This document shows positions 40,291-49,240 of a DNA stretch of 64,000 bases, piece by piece. Within the stretch, counting starts at the first letter, position 1. Every line of letters begins with the position of its first letter. The stretch is taken from positions 3,718,170 to 3,782,169 of the forward strand of contig CP154956.1 of the NCBI GenBank assembly GCA_039621445.1. Direction: 5' to 3'. The notes beneath the pieces are model-generated. The model was not told where the DNA came from and searched no databases. It saw nothing but the letters and a program-made list of their open reading frames with translations. The position numbers were made by a program, and so were the translations under genes. The stretch comes from Euglena gracilis. Lineage: Eukaryota; Euglenida; Euglenophyceae; Euglenales.

Positions 40291-42181
40291 AAAAGGGGGA
40301 AAGGAGAGGTGAAAAAGGGCCTAAAGTGGTTGCCCGTGGAGGTGGAGGTCCTGCGCTATGCCTCCTCACAGATGCAGGTGGACCCCATCACAGGACTTAG
40401 GCCCTGGCAAACGACGGGAGTTTCCTCGTCATTGGTTTCATTTTTTTATTTATCCCCTGAAATCTTCAATCACCACCACACCCTGGTTTGGGTGAGGCTG
40501 GTGTGGGCAACCGAGGATTTTTCACTGCCCCCGTATATTTTTCTGCCATTTTCCATTGAAATCTCGTGAAAGGATTTCAAGGGTGAATGAAGGATTCTGG
40601 TGTCTAGGGGGAAACTAGCTCGGGATCTTATGATTTTTTTTTACAGATGGGTGTTTTCCAATCAAAGGATCCCACCCCGAAACGGGAAGTGATATTGTCA
40701 CCAACAACAAAAGCAAAACATGGAATGAGTACATGGTTGCCAACCCTTTTGCTTGTGTTGTTGTGGGTGGATTCCAGCTTGGAAATTTCATCAAAATTTC
40801 CTAAAGAGGGCAAACCACCAGGAGCACGACCGAGGGTTTGTTCTTGTGGCAACCTTCTCGAAGTATTGGGGGGGGGGGGTAATTGACAATGTGGCTTTGC
40901 GGTTGCCTCGTCGGTTTGGCTGTGTAAAGCCACATTGCTAAATTTTCATTTGGGGGAAGGACCATCCCCACAATAATGGTGAGCATGATTTGCCACCACA
41001 TTACCCAAGGAAGACGCAGAAGCCCGTCGACTTGAACATGCACAAAAATTGTCGAGTCAATGGCTTTGGCGACCATCACTACTTGCGGGCATTACTGCCT
41101 GTCCACAGTCATGGTGTTGAAATTATTCGTTGGTGATGGTGTATTGTTGTATTATTGGAATTACGGTTTTTTTTTTGGAGTGATCCCTTTTCTTCTGCCT
41201 ACTGAGGTCCATCAACAAGGCTGAAGCCCTTTGACGCAGCTGATTTCTGGTATCCGTGTACGTGGAGCATGTGGAGTGAACGTGTGCAGATGATAATGTT
41301 GCCGTTCTAACCGATCTTCTGACCTCGACACAACACACTTTTTGTTTGAACCATCCCTGTCCCGAAAGAGAAATCTGTGTGCATGGTGATTTCCGGGGGG
41401 GGGAGCCAAGTTCAAGGCGGTGGGCTTTGAATGGGTGGATCAACCCTCCCTTCCCTGCTAACGGGTCGGCGGCACTCGTGGGGTTGGGGTTCCTCTCCCC
41501 AATCGGTTTGATTGGGTGATAAAATCATTCCCCCACCTTTGGGCACGTGGAGCCTAAAGCCCCGGTCGGCTTGATCGAGGAGGGGCGGGGCGCTATGTTG
41601 TTATTTCCCAAAATGAAGTTATTTGCTTTTTCCAACATCTCCAAGAGTGCCCGGGTGGGGCAACGCAAGCCCTCCCATTGCCCGGGGCGGTTCCCCAAAG
41701 CTTTCCCCTCGGGGTAGGGGGGGGGGGCAGTAAAGCCCACCTCTGGCCCGGGGGAAAGGCCTTGGGAAAAAGAATGCCCCCCTCCCGGGCGAGAGGTACC
41801 GCCCCCCCCCTCGGGGAAGAGGCTGATTTTTGATCTATCACCGAAAGAATTTTTGGTGATAATGGACCCTCCATTCCCTTCACGGTTGGGAATAGTGGGG
41901 GAGAGGAGCTGATTTGTAACCATTCAAAACAGGTTTTTTTTTAAGTGGTGGACCCCCATTTCCTTTCACGATGGTGAGAACCGTGGGGGTGGGACTCGGT
42001 GTGGTTGGAATAAAATCCATGGCCCAATAGATTCACCCACACCGTTCCGCCACATATGCACATTGCTGAACGATGTTATCACAATTGCGTTGCAATGTTT
42101 CAATCTGTTTTCACTCCCCTCCCAGGGAAAGCTAGAAGGAGGAGGGGTTGAAACCCCCGACGTTTGTCGCAAGGAGGGAAG
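40291..42181 (+). other. 3' UTR and polypurine tract of A1
   Basis: It corresponds to A2 21214-23103 block by block, with many indels. G runs at 40869, 41396 and 41718 mark the same places as in A2. The tract AAGGAGGGAAG (about 42171-42181) precedes the LTR. 41080-41200 contains an extra stretch not obvious in A2. No gene. Confidence 0.7.
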
Positions 42182-43239
42182 TGACCAACGTTTGAGGTCG
42201 ACCGCCGGGCGGCGGAGTTTTTCCTTTTTGGAAGGCCTTTTTAAGGGCGGTTTAGCTCTAATTTTAAGGCTTTCTAAACGTTCTCCTTAAAATTTTGTCT
42301 CCAAGGTAGCCCACGGGTTGGTTGTGCAAGGACGGAGATTGAGTAATGCTAGGTATTCCCAAATGGTGAGTTTGGGTCTATTTAGCAGATTTTAAGCTAG
42401 CTGTGCGTTTTTCTTTTGGTTTTAAGGGCAAATGTGTGATTTGGTGAGAGCGCTTGCAAGCGCTTGGAACATATTTTTCTGAGCTTGGTGCCTGATTTCC
42501 TCGAGTTTTTGCAGGGATTTGGAAGACACAAAAATGATGGAATTAAGCATAATTTATCAAAATCAAGGAGGGAAAAATTGATTTTGACCTGGGTTGGTTT
42601 CTGTTGATGCAATGGGCTAGAATTTCGGTTTTGAGAGCGCTTAGGAATCAGCGCACTCAAACCAAGATTTAACTGCCCATCAAGAGCATCAAAATCACCT
42701 TTCTCACACAGGGTTTTTCTCTTTGTTTGTGACGCTGTTGCATTTGGTATTGCAATTACAATCAATTACAATCAAGATTCTGTTTTGAATTCAAGAATTG
42801 AAATGGCAGGTCAACCAGAAATTGAAAGCAATCAGTCAATTGAAGAAGTGGAGGTTTGCTTCCCCAACCGCCCTCCATTTGTGGGAAAGGGGGCAGGGGG
42901 GTGGGGCTCCCAAACTCAGTCAACCACAGGGCAAATTTCACCCCAGAACCCCCTTTTTGGCCCAGAAATTGTGAGAAATGACACGCAGGGGGGGGGGTGT
43001 TGGCTCACACTTGTTCAGCTGAGCAGGGAGGGGTTAAAACCCCAAAGGCATCCCCTATGGAGATCCCAGTGAAACCGCCCTCAGGGGTCGGGGAGGGCCA
43101 ACTTGGAAGTTCCTCCTTGGAAACAAAGGCCCAGTTTCGGCCACAGGGGGTTTAGATTGGGAACAAACTTCCGACACAAGTCGGCTCGAGGAGCCAAAAA
43201 GTGATCCTCCGCCCGACACTGGCGCGGGGCGGGGGTTTC
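42182..43239 (+). repeat. 3' LTR of A1, main part
   Basis: It starts TGACCAACGTTTGAGGTCGA, matching the A2 LTR start with changes, and runs in parallel to ggcgcggggcgggggtttc at 43239, where the DIRS element begins. The last 42 bases of this LTR are found at 47987-48028. Clearly more diverged from the A2 LTRs than those are from each other. The LTR-borne Gag start frame (MAGQPEIESNQSIEEVEVC) is still open. Confidence 0.9.
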
Positions 43240-43302
43240 GTACTCCCTCGAGGCAGACCGAGAAGGGAGGAAGGGACACCGAGGGCGAAGCACAAAGACA
43301 TT

Positions 43303-43398
43303 GTGAGGCCATGCCTTGCTCGCCGGCGGTTTGTTGTGATTGTTTTGGTGCGCTGGGTTAGGAGGTCCCGCTTAGTGCCGCCTCGCCGGAGTTGGCTG
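43303..43398 (+). repeat. DIRS inverted terminal repeat, left (3' end)
   Basis: gtgaggccatgccttgctcg ... ccggagttggctg pairs with 47889-47986 over almost its whole length. The only clear changes are at the cgcctcgccgg / ccggcgaaaaaag step. It lies inside a 63-bp extension that reaches 43240. Confidence 0.9.
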
Positions 43399-46300
43399 CA
43401 TTGTCTCCGACGTGGCGACCGTGGCGCTGTTTCTTTGCCTGGGGGGGTCCCCCCCACCTCCCCCCCCCTGGCCCCCATCTTCTGATCGAGGGCGTTTGAA
43501 GACAAATTTTCTTATATGGGTGGGGGGGTCGGGCTCACAATGTCTTTGTGCTTCGCCCTCGGTGTCCCTTCCTCCCTTCTCGGTCTGCCTCGAGGGAGTA
43601 CGAGACACCTCGGGCTCCGCACTTTGCCATTGTGAGGCCAGATTGTGCACTGAAAAAAGGGGGGCCAGGGCATCCTCCAAAGAACCTTGGGCACCAAGTC
43701 TTTGATAATGGGCTGTGAAAGCCTCCACCCCCTTCCATTGACCAATTTCACAAACTCCTTGGACAGAAAGGCCCAATTTTTTTAGCAAACCAACCCCTGC
43801 CCCTCTGGTGGAGTGGGGTCCCCAAACCTGGGGGGGTACCCCCTGTTTGGTCAAAAAGTCTTTGGTGATAGAAGCAATGGTATCTGCCTTAATGGCTTTG
43901 TAGGGGGGTTTTAACGTAATTAAAAGGGGGCCCCCAGGTTTCATAAAGAAACGTGTTGCTGCCACATAAGACAACATTAAATGAAAGGGGCTGATTTGGG
44001 GGCACTGGGGAATGGAGACAACTCGCTCCCACTTTTTGAGTTTTTGACCTTTACGTTTAATTTTGATGTAGAGTGCCCCCCCCAACACACTGGTGGTTCG
44101 TTGGACCTGTGCCAAATCAGAACTTCTGTATAAACAGAGGATTCGTGAACAGAAAATGAGTTGTGTACGCAATGTACATATATCAGAGGGCAGGGGGGAC
44201 TGTGCCAGCCCCAGGAGGATTGGGAGGGGATCCCAGAATGCGCCATATTTCTCCAGGTTTTGGTTCCAAAGCCTTTTGTAAGGTGCCAACATGGCATGGA
44301 ACCTCAGGCCCCCAAAGCCAGGGATCAATAGCACAGCACTGTATGCATTGCGTGCTTGGGCCTTTGAAAATTGGAACAGTTGAATTAAAGCGTCAACCAC
44401 TTGGTCAGTGGTGGCTTCAGGGGGGGGTACCCCCATTTTTTCCAGAATCACCCATAAAAGCGTAAAGGCACTTTGGTACCTTTTCAAACTGGGGTTTCTT
44501 CCCAGGAAATCTGTAATGGTTGAATTTTGTATTTGTTTCCCCTCCAAAATTTGCCTGAGCAAATCATGCAAAGGAGGGGCCACCTGGGGGGTGGCATTTT
44601 TTCCCCCCTGCAATTGGTGAACATACCCATGTAGGGGGTGATTTTCAGGCAGGGGGTCCCTGGAACTTTCATTTTTATTAACTGGGGCCACCATGTGGCT
44701 GAATCCCAGTAGGGGGTGACCATCAAAACTTTGGCCTGTGGAAACATTTTTAATCTGGGGAGAAATTTTTGGATTACAGACCAGGGGGGGCTTGCATAAA
44801 GATCCCCCATGTTGTCCAGTGGACATTGTAATGCATCCACTGCTGTGGCTCTCCAGTCGGGCCACCTGGCCACAAATTGTGGCAGTTTTTTGTTGCCTGG
44901 TGAGGCAAAAAGGTCTGTTTTTAGGCTGATGTAATTTTTGAACTGCTGCCTCAGCCACTGAAAAAGTTGGGGGTCCAGTGAGTAATCCCCCCTGTCCATT
45001 TCCCACCTGCTTATGGGGTCTGCCAGGCAGTCTTTGGAGGGGACCCACTTTACTTGCAGGTTTATGTTGTGTTCCATGCACCATTTGAAGAAGGGTCTTA
45101 GCATGGAATTGAAAGGGTCCTTTCTGCCCCCCCCTTTTGTTAAGTAATAGTAAATTACTTGATTGTCCACGGATAGGGACACAGTTTCCCCTGGCTGGCT
45201 GAGGCTTTGTACTGTGCTTATTGCTGCACTTAATTCTTTGACATTTATGTGCAAAATGGAGTTTTCCCTCCAACATTCTTGCACAATTTTGCCTGTTCGA
45301 ATGTCCAGCCCCCCCCAGGCATGGGTACTGCTGTCTAAGTGCAACTCCCTGGTTGCATTTTGGGGGAAGGGTCTGCCCCCCCAGGTGTCCAGCAGAATTT
45401 TTATTTCCTTTAATTGGTCCTTTATTCTTTGGGAAATGGGATGTTTTGAGTCCCAGGGGGCTGTGGAATGTTTCACCGAAAAATTTGCCAGGGCATCCGT
45501 AAAGGCCCTTAGAAAGGGCAGGGCCATTAGATTGCATCTGATTTGGCCCAAAATGGCAGCCAGTTGCCTTTTTGACATGTAATCTTTTTTCACCATTTTT
45601 CCCAGCTCCTTTTTTACGGTTTTTATTTTTTGGGGGGGCACCTGTAATTTTCCCTCTTGGAAGTTTAGCTGGAATCCGAGATGATTTACGATTTGGGTGG
45701 GCTGCAGGGTGGACTTTTTCACATTGATTTTGAATCCTGATTTGATTAAATCCCTGACCACTGTGTTCAGGTGATTTTGTAATATGATTTGTGTTGGGGC
45801 CACCAGCAAAATGTCGTCCAGGTAAATAAATACCTGGATGCCCCTTTTCCTCCACAGCTTTTCGAATGTTTTCATGACTGACATGAAAATTTGGGGCATT
45901 ACATTCAGGCCAAAACAGCCTGCCTGGAATTCCCAGGTCTGCCCCCCTACCTGATGCCTTAAAAATGGCCTTAGGCCTGGACTTACTGGAATATGAAAAT
46001 AGGCATCTTTCAGGTCTATTTTGGCTGCCCAGTGGCCCTTTTCCAAAACTGGAAAAATGTGCTGGATGTGATCCAGCTTGAAAGGTTTCACTTGAAACTG
46101 CTGATTTAATTCTCTGCAGTCGCTGATCATTCTCCGTTTGGTTGTTCCCCCTTCTGGTTTCGAAATTAGAAACCATGGGATTAAATGCTGGGTTTCTGAA
46201 TCCCAAACTCGTTTTATTGACCCAGTTTTTTCGTAATCCAACAGGATTTTTTCTGCCTGGTTCAGGTCCAGGTTGGCTCTGGGTTTTGGGTGGGTGGACA

Positions 46301-47739
46301 ATTTTGGTGGGCTGACCCAGGGGGGTTGAATGCCATCCCTGATGAGTTGACATGTTGTTGGGGGGGCATTTTTTGTCCACCATTTTAGGCTGTTTTGCAG
46401 CCTTTGATGGAGGGGGGTGTCTCCCCATTTTTCCTCCATTGAATTTATTTCTTGGATCAGATGATTTTGGGGGGGCTGGGCTGGGGGTGTTGGACATTTT
46501 AGGCTTTTTTGCAACCTTTGATGGAGGGGGGTGTCTCCCCCTCTTTCCCCCATTGATTTCATTTTCTGGATAAGATGATTCTGGGGGGGCTGGGTTGGGG
46601 GTGTTGGACATTGCACCCCTAGGTCCCCTAGGGCTTGGGCCCTTGGAAAAAGAAATTTTTTCTGGGGGGATGTGCATGCACTCTCTCCCTCTCTGCTCAG
46701 CTCTCTGGATGATCTTGTTGTTGGAAGACATACCATAGGGCTTAATGCCCCTGTTTGGCCTATCTGGTCTTCTCCAGGTTGATGTGGTTGGTTCACATAC
46801 CATAGGGGGGCCTCTGTGGGTCCCCCCCTTGATTGAATCATTGGGAATTGAGGAATAATTGTTGGAGGGGTTCCTGCCCCTCCCTCCATAAGGGCCACTG
46901 TGGGTCCCTTTTCCTCCTGGGGCTGGGTCAATGAAAGGGCCACTTTGGGTCCCTTTTTCCCCCATTTTTGGCAGAGGGCCTCTGTGGGTCCCTCGGGGGA
47001 TTTCTCCAGCAGCTGCCTTAGCTTCTTGGTGGCCACTGTGGGTCCACCCTGCTGGTGCTTTAGCTTCTTGGTGGCCACTGTGGGTCCACCCTGCTGGTCT
47101 CCAAGGTTTCCATGTATAAACTTTTTTCCATAATCCATCTTGTGGTCTTCCAGGCCTTGATTTCTTCTTGGCCTCCAACCCCATTGGAAATCTGGGGGGG
47201 CTGCTGTGGCCCCCCCTTGTCCCCTTGAGAGGGGCTGTTGTGATAGATGAATTGGGGGGGTTGGACATACCTTTTCTGCCCCTTCCTGAGGGGATTTGCT
47301 TGAAAAACTGGCCCCCATGGCCCCTGTGGTGTTGACCTCCTTGGCCTTGATTCCACCTCCCCATCTTCTGGCCAATTTGTGCCCAGGCTGCTGGGAGCCT
47401 TTGGGGGAGATGCCCCTGATGTGTGGGCTTTGATTGGCCAAGCATTTTGCATTTGAAGCATTTTGGGCCCCCATGGCCCATTCTTTGCCCACAAAGGGCT
47501 GGTGCTGGCTTCTGTCTTCTGGGCCTTCTGGCCACTGTGGTCCAAGGACCGTGGCCGTCACTGGGGGGGGTTTTGGGCTGGGAAATTTCTGGGGTGGGGG
47601 GCTGGGTGGGAAGAACGGCCACGGTTTGCCACGTGATGACCGCATCTCCAAGTTCTCCAGCTGCTGCGGCATCTGCTCCAGGACGTCCGCGGCCGTGAAA
47701 TTCCAATTTCTTCTCAACTGCATTGTTCATTGAAGTCAA
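43372..47739 (-). CDS. DIRS Gag-like and tyrosine recombinase frame (1455 aa)
   Basis: One open frame whose two ends look functional. The N-terminal third is basic and Gly/Pro-rich with a possible zinc finger (CFKCKMLGQSKPTHQGH; C-x2-C-x9-H-x2-H) and WTHSGHQEAK repeats, a candidate Gag. The C-terminal 400 residues are a tyrosine recombinase: CLYRSSDL (first Arg), PHSTRGAG (His-x2-Arg) and FTAHYQRL (nucleophile Tyr). The middle overlaps RT-RNase H in another frame and is probably not a domain. Whether one 1455-aa protein is made, or two from separate starts, is unknown. Confidence 0.8.
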   Translation of the reverse strand: MTSMNNAVEKKLEFHGRGRPGADAAAAGELGDAVITWQTVAVLPTQPPTPEISQPKTPPSDGHGPWTTVARRPRRQKPAPALCGQRMGHGGPKCFKCKMLGQSKPTHQGHLPQRLPAAWAQIGQKMGRWNQGQGGQHHRGHGGQFFKQIPSGRGRKGMSNPPNSSITTAPLKGTRGGHSSPPRFPMGLEAKKKSRPGRPQDGLWKKVYTWKPWRPAGWTHSGHQEAKAPAGWTHSGHQEAKAAAGEIPRGTHRGPLPKMGEKGTQSGPFIDPAPGGKGTHSGPYGGRGRNPSNNYSSIPNDSIKGGTHRGPPMVCEPTTSTWRRPDRPNRGIKPYGMSSNNKIIQRAEQRGRECMHIPPEKISFSKGPSPRGPRGAMSNTPNPAPPESSYPENEINGGKRGRHPPPSKVAKKPKMSNTPSPAPPKSSDPRNKFNGGKMGRHPPPSKAAKQPKMVDKKCPPNNMSTHQGWHSTPLGQPTKIVHPPKTQSQPGPEPGRKNPVGLRKNWVNKTSLGFRNPAFNPMVSNFETRRGNNQTENDQRLQRIKSAVSSETFQAGSHPAHFSSFGKGPLGSQNRPERCLFSYSSKSRPKAIFKASGRGADLGIPGRLFWPECNAPNFHVSHENIRKAVEEKGHPGIYLPGRHFAGGPNTNHITKSPEHSGQGFNQIRIQNQCEKVHPAAHPNRKSSRIPAKLPRGKITGAPPKNKNRKKGAGKNGEKRLHVKKATGCHFGPNQMQSNGPALSKGLYGCPGKFFGETFHSPLGLKTSHFPKNKGPIKGNKNSAGHLGGQTLPPKCNQGVALRQQYPCLGGAGHSNRQNCARMLEGKLHFAHKCQRIKCSNKHSTKPQPARGNCVPIRGQSSNLLLLNKRGGQKGPFQFHAKTLLQMVHGTQHKPASKVGPLQRLPGRPHKQVGNGQGGLLTGPPTFSVAEAAVQKLHQPKNRPFCLTRQQKTATICGQVARLESHSSGCITMSTGQHGGSLCKPPLVCNPKISPQIKNVSTGQSFDGHPLLGFSHMVAPVNKNESSRDPLPENHPLHGYVHQLQGGKNATPQVAPPLHDLLRQILEGKQIQNSTITDFLGRNPSLKRYQSAFTLLWVILEKMGVPPPEATTDQVVDALIQLFQFSKAQARNAYSAVLLIPGFGGLRFHAMLAPYKRLWNQNLEKYGAFWDPLPILLGLAQSPLPSDICTLRTQLIFCSRILCLYRSSDLAQVQRTTSVLGGALYIKIKRKGQKLKKWERVVSIPQCPQISPFHLMLSYVAATRFFMKPGGPLLITLKPPYKAIKADTIASITKDFLTKQGVPPQVWGPHSTRGAGVGLLKKLGLSVQGVCEIGQWKGVEAFTAHYQRLGAQGSLEDALAPLFSVHNLASQWQSAEPEVSRTPSRQTEKGGRDTEGEAQRHCEPDPPTHIRKFVFKRPRSEDGGQGGGGGGDPPRQRNSATVATSETMQPTPARRH
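43534..43601 (+). repeat. DIRS internal complementary region
   Basis: These 68 bases are the exact reverse complement of the extreme left end 43241-43308 (ctcacaatgtctttgtgctt ... ctcgagggagtac). A shorter match to the right terminus (tgtgaggcca) follows near 43634. In DIRS-1 such a region templates completion of the circular DNA. It overlaps the end of the recombinase frame here, as in DIRS-1. Confidence 0.9.
44484..47723 (-). CDS. DIRS RT-RNase H-methyltransferase-like ORF (1079 aa)
   Basis: An uninterrupted minus-strand frame. After a Pro-rich first half comes RT (about residues 500-740): LISKPEGGTTKRRMISDCR, AAKIDLKDAYFHIPV (motif A) and FIYLDDILLV (catalytic YLDD). RNase H follows with ELHLDSSTHAWGGLDI, INVKELSAAI and SVDNQVIYYYL. 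After SKDCLADPISRW is the domain called methyltransferase in DIRS elements: LKTDLFASPGNKKLPQF and LYASPPWSVI, the SPPW resembling the (D/N/S)PP(Y/F/W) loop of Dam-type enzymes. Activity is unproven. Confidence 0.9.
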   Translation of the reverse strand: MQLRRNWNFTAADVLEQMPQQLENLEMRSSRGKPWPFFPPSPPPQKFPSPKPPPVTATVLGPQWPEGPEDRSQHQPFVGKEWAMGAQNASNAKCLANQSPHIRGISPKGSQQPGHKLARRWGGGIKAKEVNTTGAMGASFSSKSPQEGAEKVCPTPPIHLSQQPLSRGQGGATAAPPDFQWGWRPRRNQGLEDHKMDYGKKFIHGNLGDQQGGPTVATKKLKHQQGGPTVATKKLRQLLEKSPEGPTEALCQKWGKKGPKVALSLTQPQEEKGPTVALMEGGAGTPPTIIPQFPMIQSRGGPTEAPLWYVNQPHQPGEDQIGQTGALSPMVCLPTTRSSRELSREGESACTSPQKKFLFPRAQALGDLGVQCPTPPTQPPQNHLIQKMKSMGERGGDTPLHQRLQKSLKCPTPPAQPPQNHLIQEINSMEEKWGDTPLHQRLQNSLKWWTKNAPPTTCQLIRDGIQPPWVSPPKLSTHPKPRANLDLNQAEKILLDYEKTGSIKRVWDSETQHLIPWFLISKPEGGTTKRRMISDCRELNQQFQVKPFKLDHIQHIFPVLEKGHWAAKIDLKDAYFHIPVSPGLRPFLRHQVGGQTWEFQAGCFGLNVMPQIFMSVMKTFEKLWRKRGIQVFIYLDDILLVAPTQIILQNHLNTVVRDLIKSGFKINVKKSTLQPTQIVNHLGFQLNFQEGKLQVPPQKIKTVKKELGKMVKKDYMSKRQLAAILGQIRCNLMALPFLRAFTDALANFSVKHSTAPWDSKHPISQRIKDQLKEIKILLDTWGGRPFPQNATRELHLDSSTHAWGGLDIRTGKIVQECWRENSILHINVKELSAAISTVQSLSQPGETVSLSVDNQVIYYYLTKGGGRKDPFNSMLRPFFKWCMEHNINLQVKWVPSKDCLADPISRWEMDRGDYSLDPQLFQWLRQQFKNYISLKTDLFASPGNKKLPQFVARWPDWRATAVDALQCPLDNMGDLYASPPWSVIQKFLPRLKMFPQAKVLMVTPYWDSATWWPQLIKMKVPGTPCLKITPYMGMFTNCRGEKMPPPRWPLLCMICSGKFWRGNKYKIQPLQISWEETPV

Positions 47740-47888
47740 ATTTGAAATTTGATAATTGACTTTTGATTTGATATTCGTCTGGTTCGTGTCCTTCTGGATA
47801 TTGAATTGATATTGACTTCTTTTCTTGGTTCTTCTTCGTTCGTGAACTCTTTTCCTTTCTTCTGGGTGTCGAAGGGCAATTTAGGAAT

Positions 47889-47986
47889 CAGCCAACTCCG
47901 GCGAAAAAAGGCACTAAGCGGGACCTCCTAACCCAGCGCACCAAAACAATCACAACAAACCGCCGGCGAGCAAGGCATGGCCTCAC
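47889..47986 (-). repeat. DIRS inverted terminal repeat, right (5' end)
   Basis: cagccaactccggcg ... gcaaggcatggcctcac is the reverse complement of 43303-43398. The A1 LTR resumes right after it with actccagcactgccgtg. About 150 bases of leader separate it from the first ATG at 47739. Confidence 0.9.
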
Positions 47987-48028
47987 ACTCCAGCACTGCC
48001 GTGAAACATGGCAGCAGGGGAATGAAAC
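47987..48028 (+). repeat. 3' LTR of A1, terminal 42 bp
   Basis: actccagcactgccgtgaaa followed by catggcagcaggggaatgaa and ca matches the end of the A1 5' LTR (719-760) with one or two changes. It completes the LTR interrupted by DIRS. About six bases of the LTR (cgcttc) are missing at the DIRS junction. Confidence 0.85.
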
Positions 48029-49240
48029 AACGGGGACGGCGATCTGTGCTGCATTCGCAACAACTTTGCAAATCGCCACAACGCCTTTAAAGACGCTCTT
48101 TTTAATCTCCTGTCAAAGCACGGCCAGAGTGTGCAGCGCAATGTACCGGTCCCAAATAAACCGGACATCTCTCTGCGGCCGGCTGACTTATTGTTAGCCA
48201 CCTGGCAAGACTGAATCCCACTGCGGTGGACATCAACATCATCCACGGCTGGCAAACTGCAGAAAGACTGGCAACACGAGAACGCTGTAGGACGTTCTTG
48301 AAAATGAAGGAGGTTGCCAAGCACACCAAGTACGACATCCCATGTAGAAACGGGGGCTCGTCCTTCGCCACCCTGAAGATAGGCACATGGGGCGCCAGAA
48401 AATACGACCTTGCCGGCCAGGATGATCAAACGCACGACCTCTTGGGACCAAGGCAACATTCGCTCCACGCGCCAGGCTCCGAGCTACCAGCTGTTGGCGC
48501 TGGCTCTCTTCCGGCAGATTGCCCAAATGCTGCGCCCGAAGCACATCCTGCGCTTTAACTGATCAGCCGCCCCAGTCAACAACCAGATCAGGCACGCTCC
48601 CCACCGCTTCCCCGGCGGACTCTCGTAACGGGCGCTGAAAGCCAAACCCGGAGTCGCGCACCGCTGCTGCACTTTCCGGACACCGGAACTAGCTCATGGA
48701 CAGAATCCACCCCTAACCTCAGCCGGCCTCACCCTAATCACTCCCGCCACCCGGTTACCGTGCCCGAGGGCAGCCATGGGCTCGGCCCATCTGTACTTAG
48801 CCCCCCACTTGTCACACACTCTTCCCTGCACATTGGACCCCCAGCCATGCTGTACTTCCCTCCCCTTCCCCGATACACTCAAATGTAGTAGGCTGGGCCA
48901 CTGGTCAGTGGATTTGGTTCGCCCCACCACCGTTTCAGAACATGGATAGGGTTTTGCCACTAACACACAAGATCCAGCACCATACACACAAATCCAAGCA
49001 CAAGAACAATTAATACAGGCTTGCCCTTCCAACATCGCAACCGCACCAAGCCTGACAACTCTATCTCGCCATACATTCCTCCCTCCTGCACATGCCACTG
49101 AGCTTACCCTGCCTTCTCCTGTACCTCGGACAGACTGCCGCTTGTGTATATAGCCTTACTCCGCTGCACTCTCAAATCCAGTTGGCTGTGCCACTGGTCG
49201 GTGGACTCTGTTCGCCCCTCCACCGTTCGTCGACAAGTTG
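48029..49240 (+). mobile_element. Non-LTR retrotransposon fragment D (3' end)
   Basis: It begins in mid-ORF immediately after the A1 LTR, so A1 inserted into D; the 5' part of D is not in the window. 48029-48560 encodes the C-terminal region (RHNAFKDALFNLLSKHG, LRPADLLLATW, TAVDINIIHGW, VAKHTKYDIPC), a restriction-like endonuclease fold with a PAD...VDI arrangement like PD-(D/E)xK. One frameshift lies near 48215. 48690-49240 is a 3' UTR with the ccactggtcRgtggaYtYgg tail twice (48898 and 49191), shared with C and the insert at 34926. Confidence 0.7.

Larger units (their letters stand above)
43240..47986 (-). mobile_element. DIRS-type tyrosine-recombinase retrotransposon
   Basis: About 4.75 kb, inserted in the A1 3' LTR. 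Hallmarks: inverted terminal repeats (43303-43398 and 47889-47986), a left-end extension (43240-43308) that is perfectly complementary to an internal region (43534-43601), RT with RNase H, and a tyrosine recombinase in an overlapping frame. There is no LTR, no DDE integrase and no target duplication, as expected for integration of a circular form by recombination. Both long frames are open, so the copy looks recent and possibly active. Confidence 0.92.
35591..48028 (+). mobile_element. Right arm of chromovirus copy A1
   Basis: It continues A1 from the RNase H site where B inserted. The two A1 flanks lack four bases (tggg in A2 near 18953) and show no target duplication. It contains the end of RNase H, integrase, chromodomain, 3' UTR and a 3' LTR that is itself split by the DIRS element. 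Insertion F (36286-38867) replaces about 107 bases of the RNase H-integrase linker. Confidence 0.8.

Noticed and set aside
42785-43072. Independent 95-aa gene in the A1 3' LTR
   Set aside because: It is the LTR-borne Gag start also present at 12054 and 23729, not a separate gene.
43152-43505. Minus-strand 117-aa and neighbouring frames over the DIRS left end
   Set aside because: They cross the element boundary into the A1 LTR, and their open state comes from the terminal and internal repeats.
46352-47133. Plus-strand frames rich in Gly, Phe and Pro over the DIRS element
   Set aside because: They are shadows of the two minus-strand DIRS frames in low-complexity sequence.
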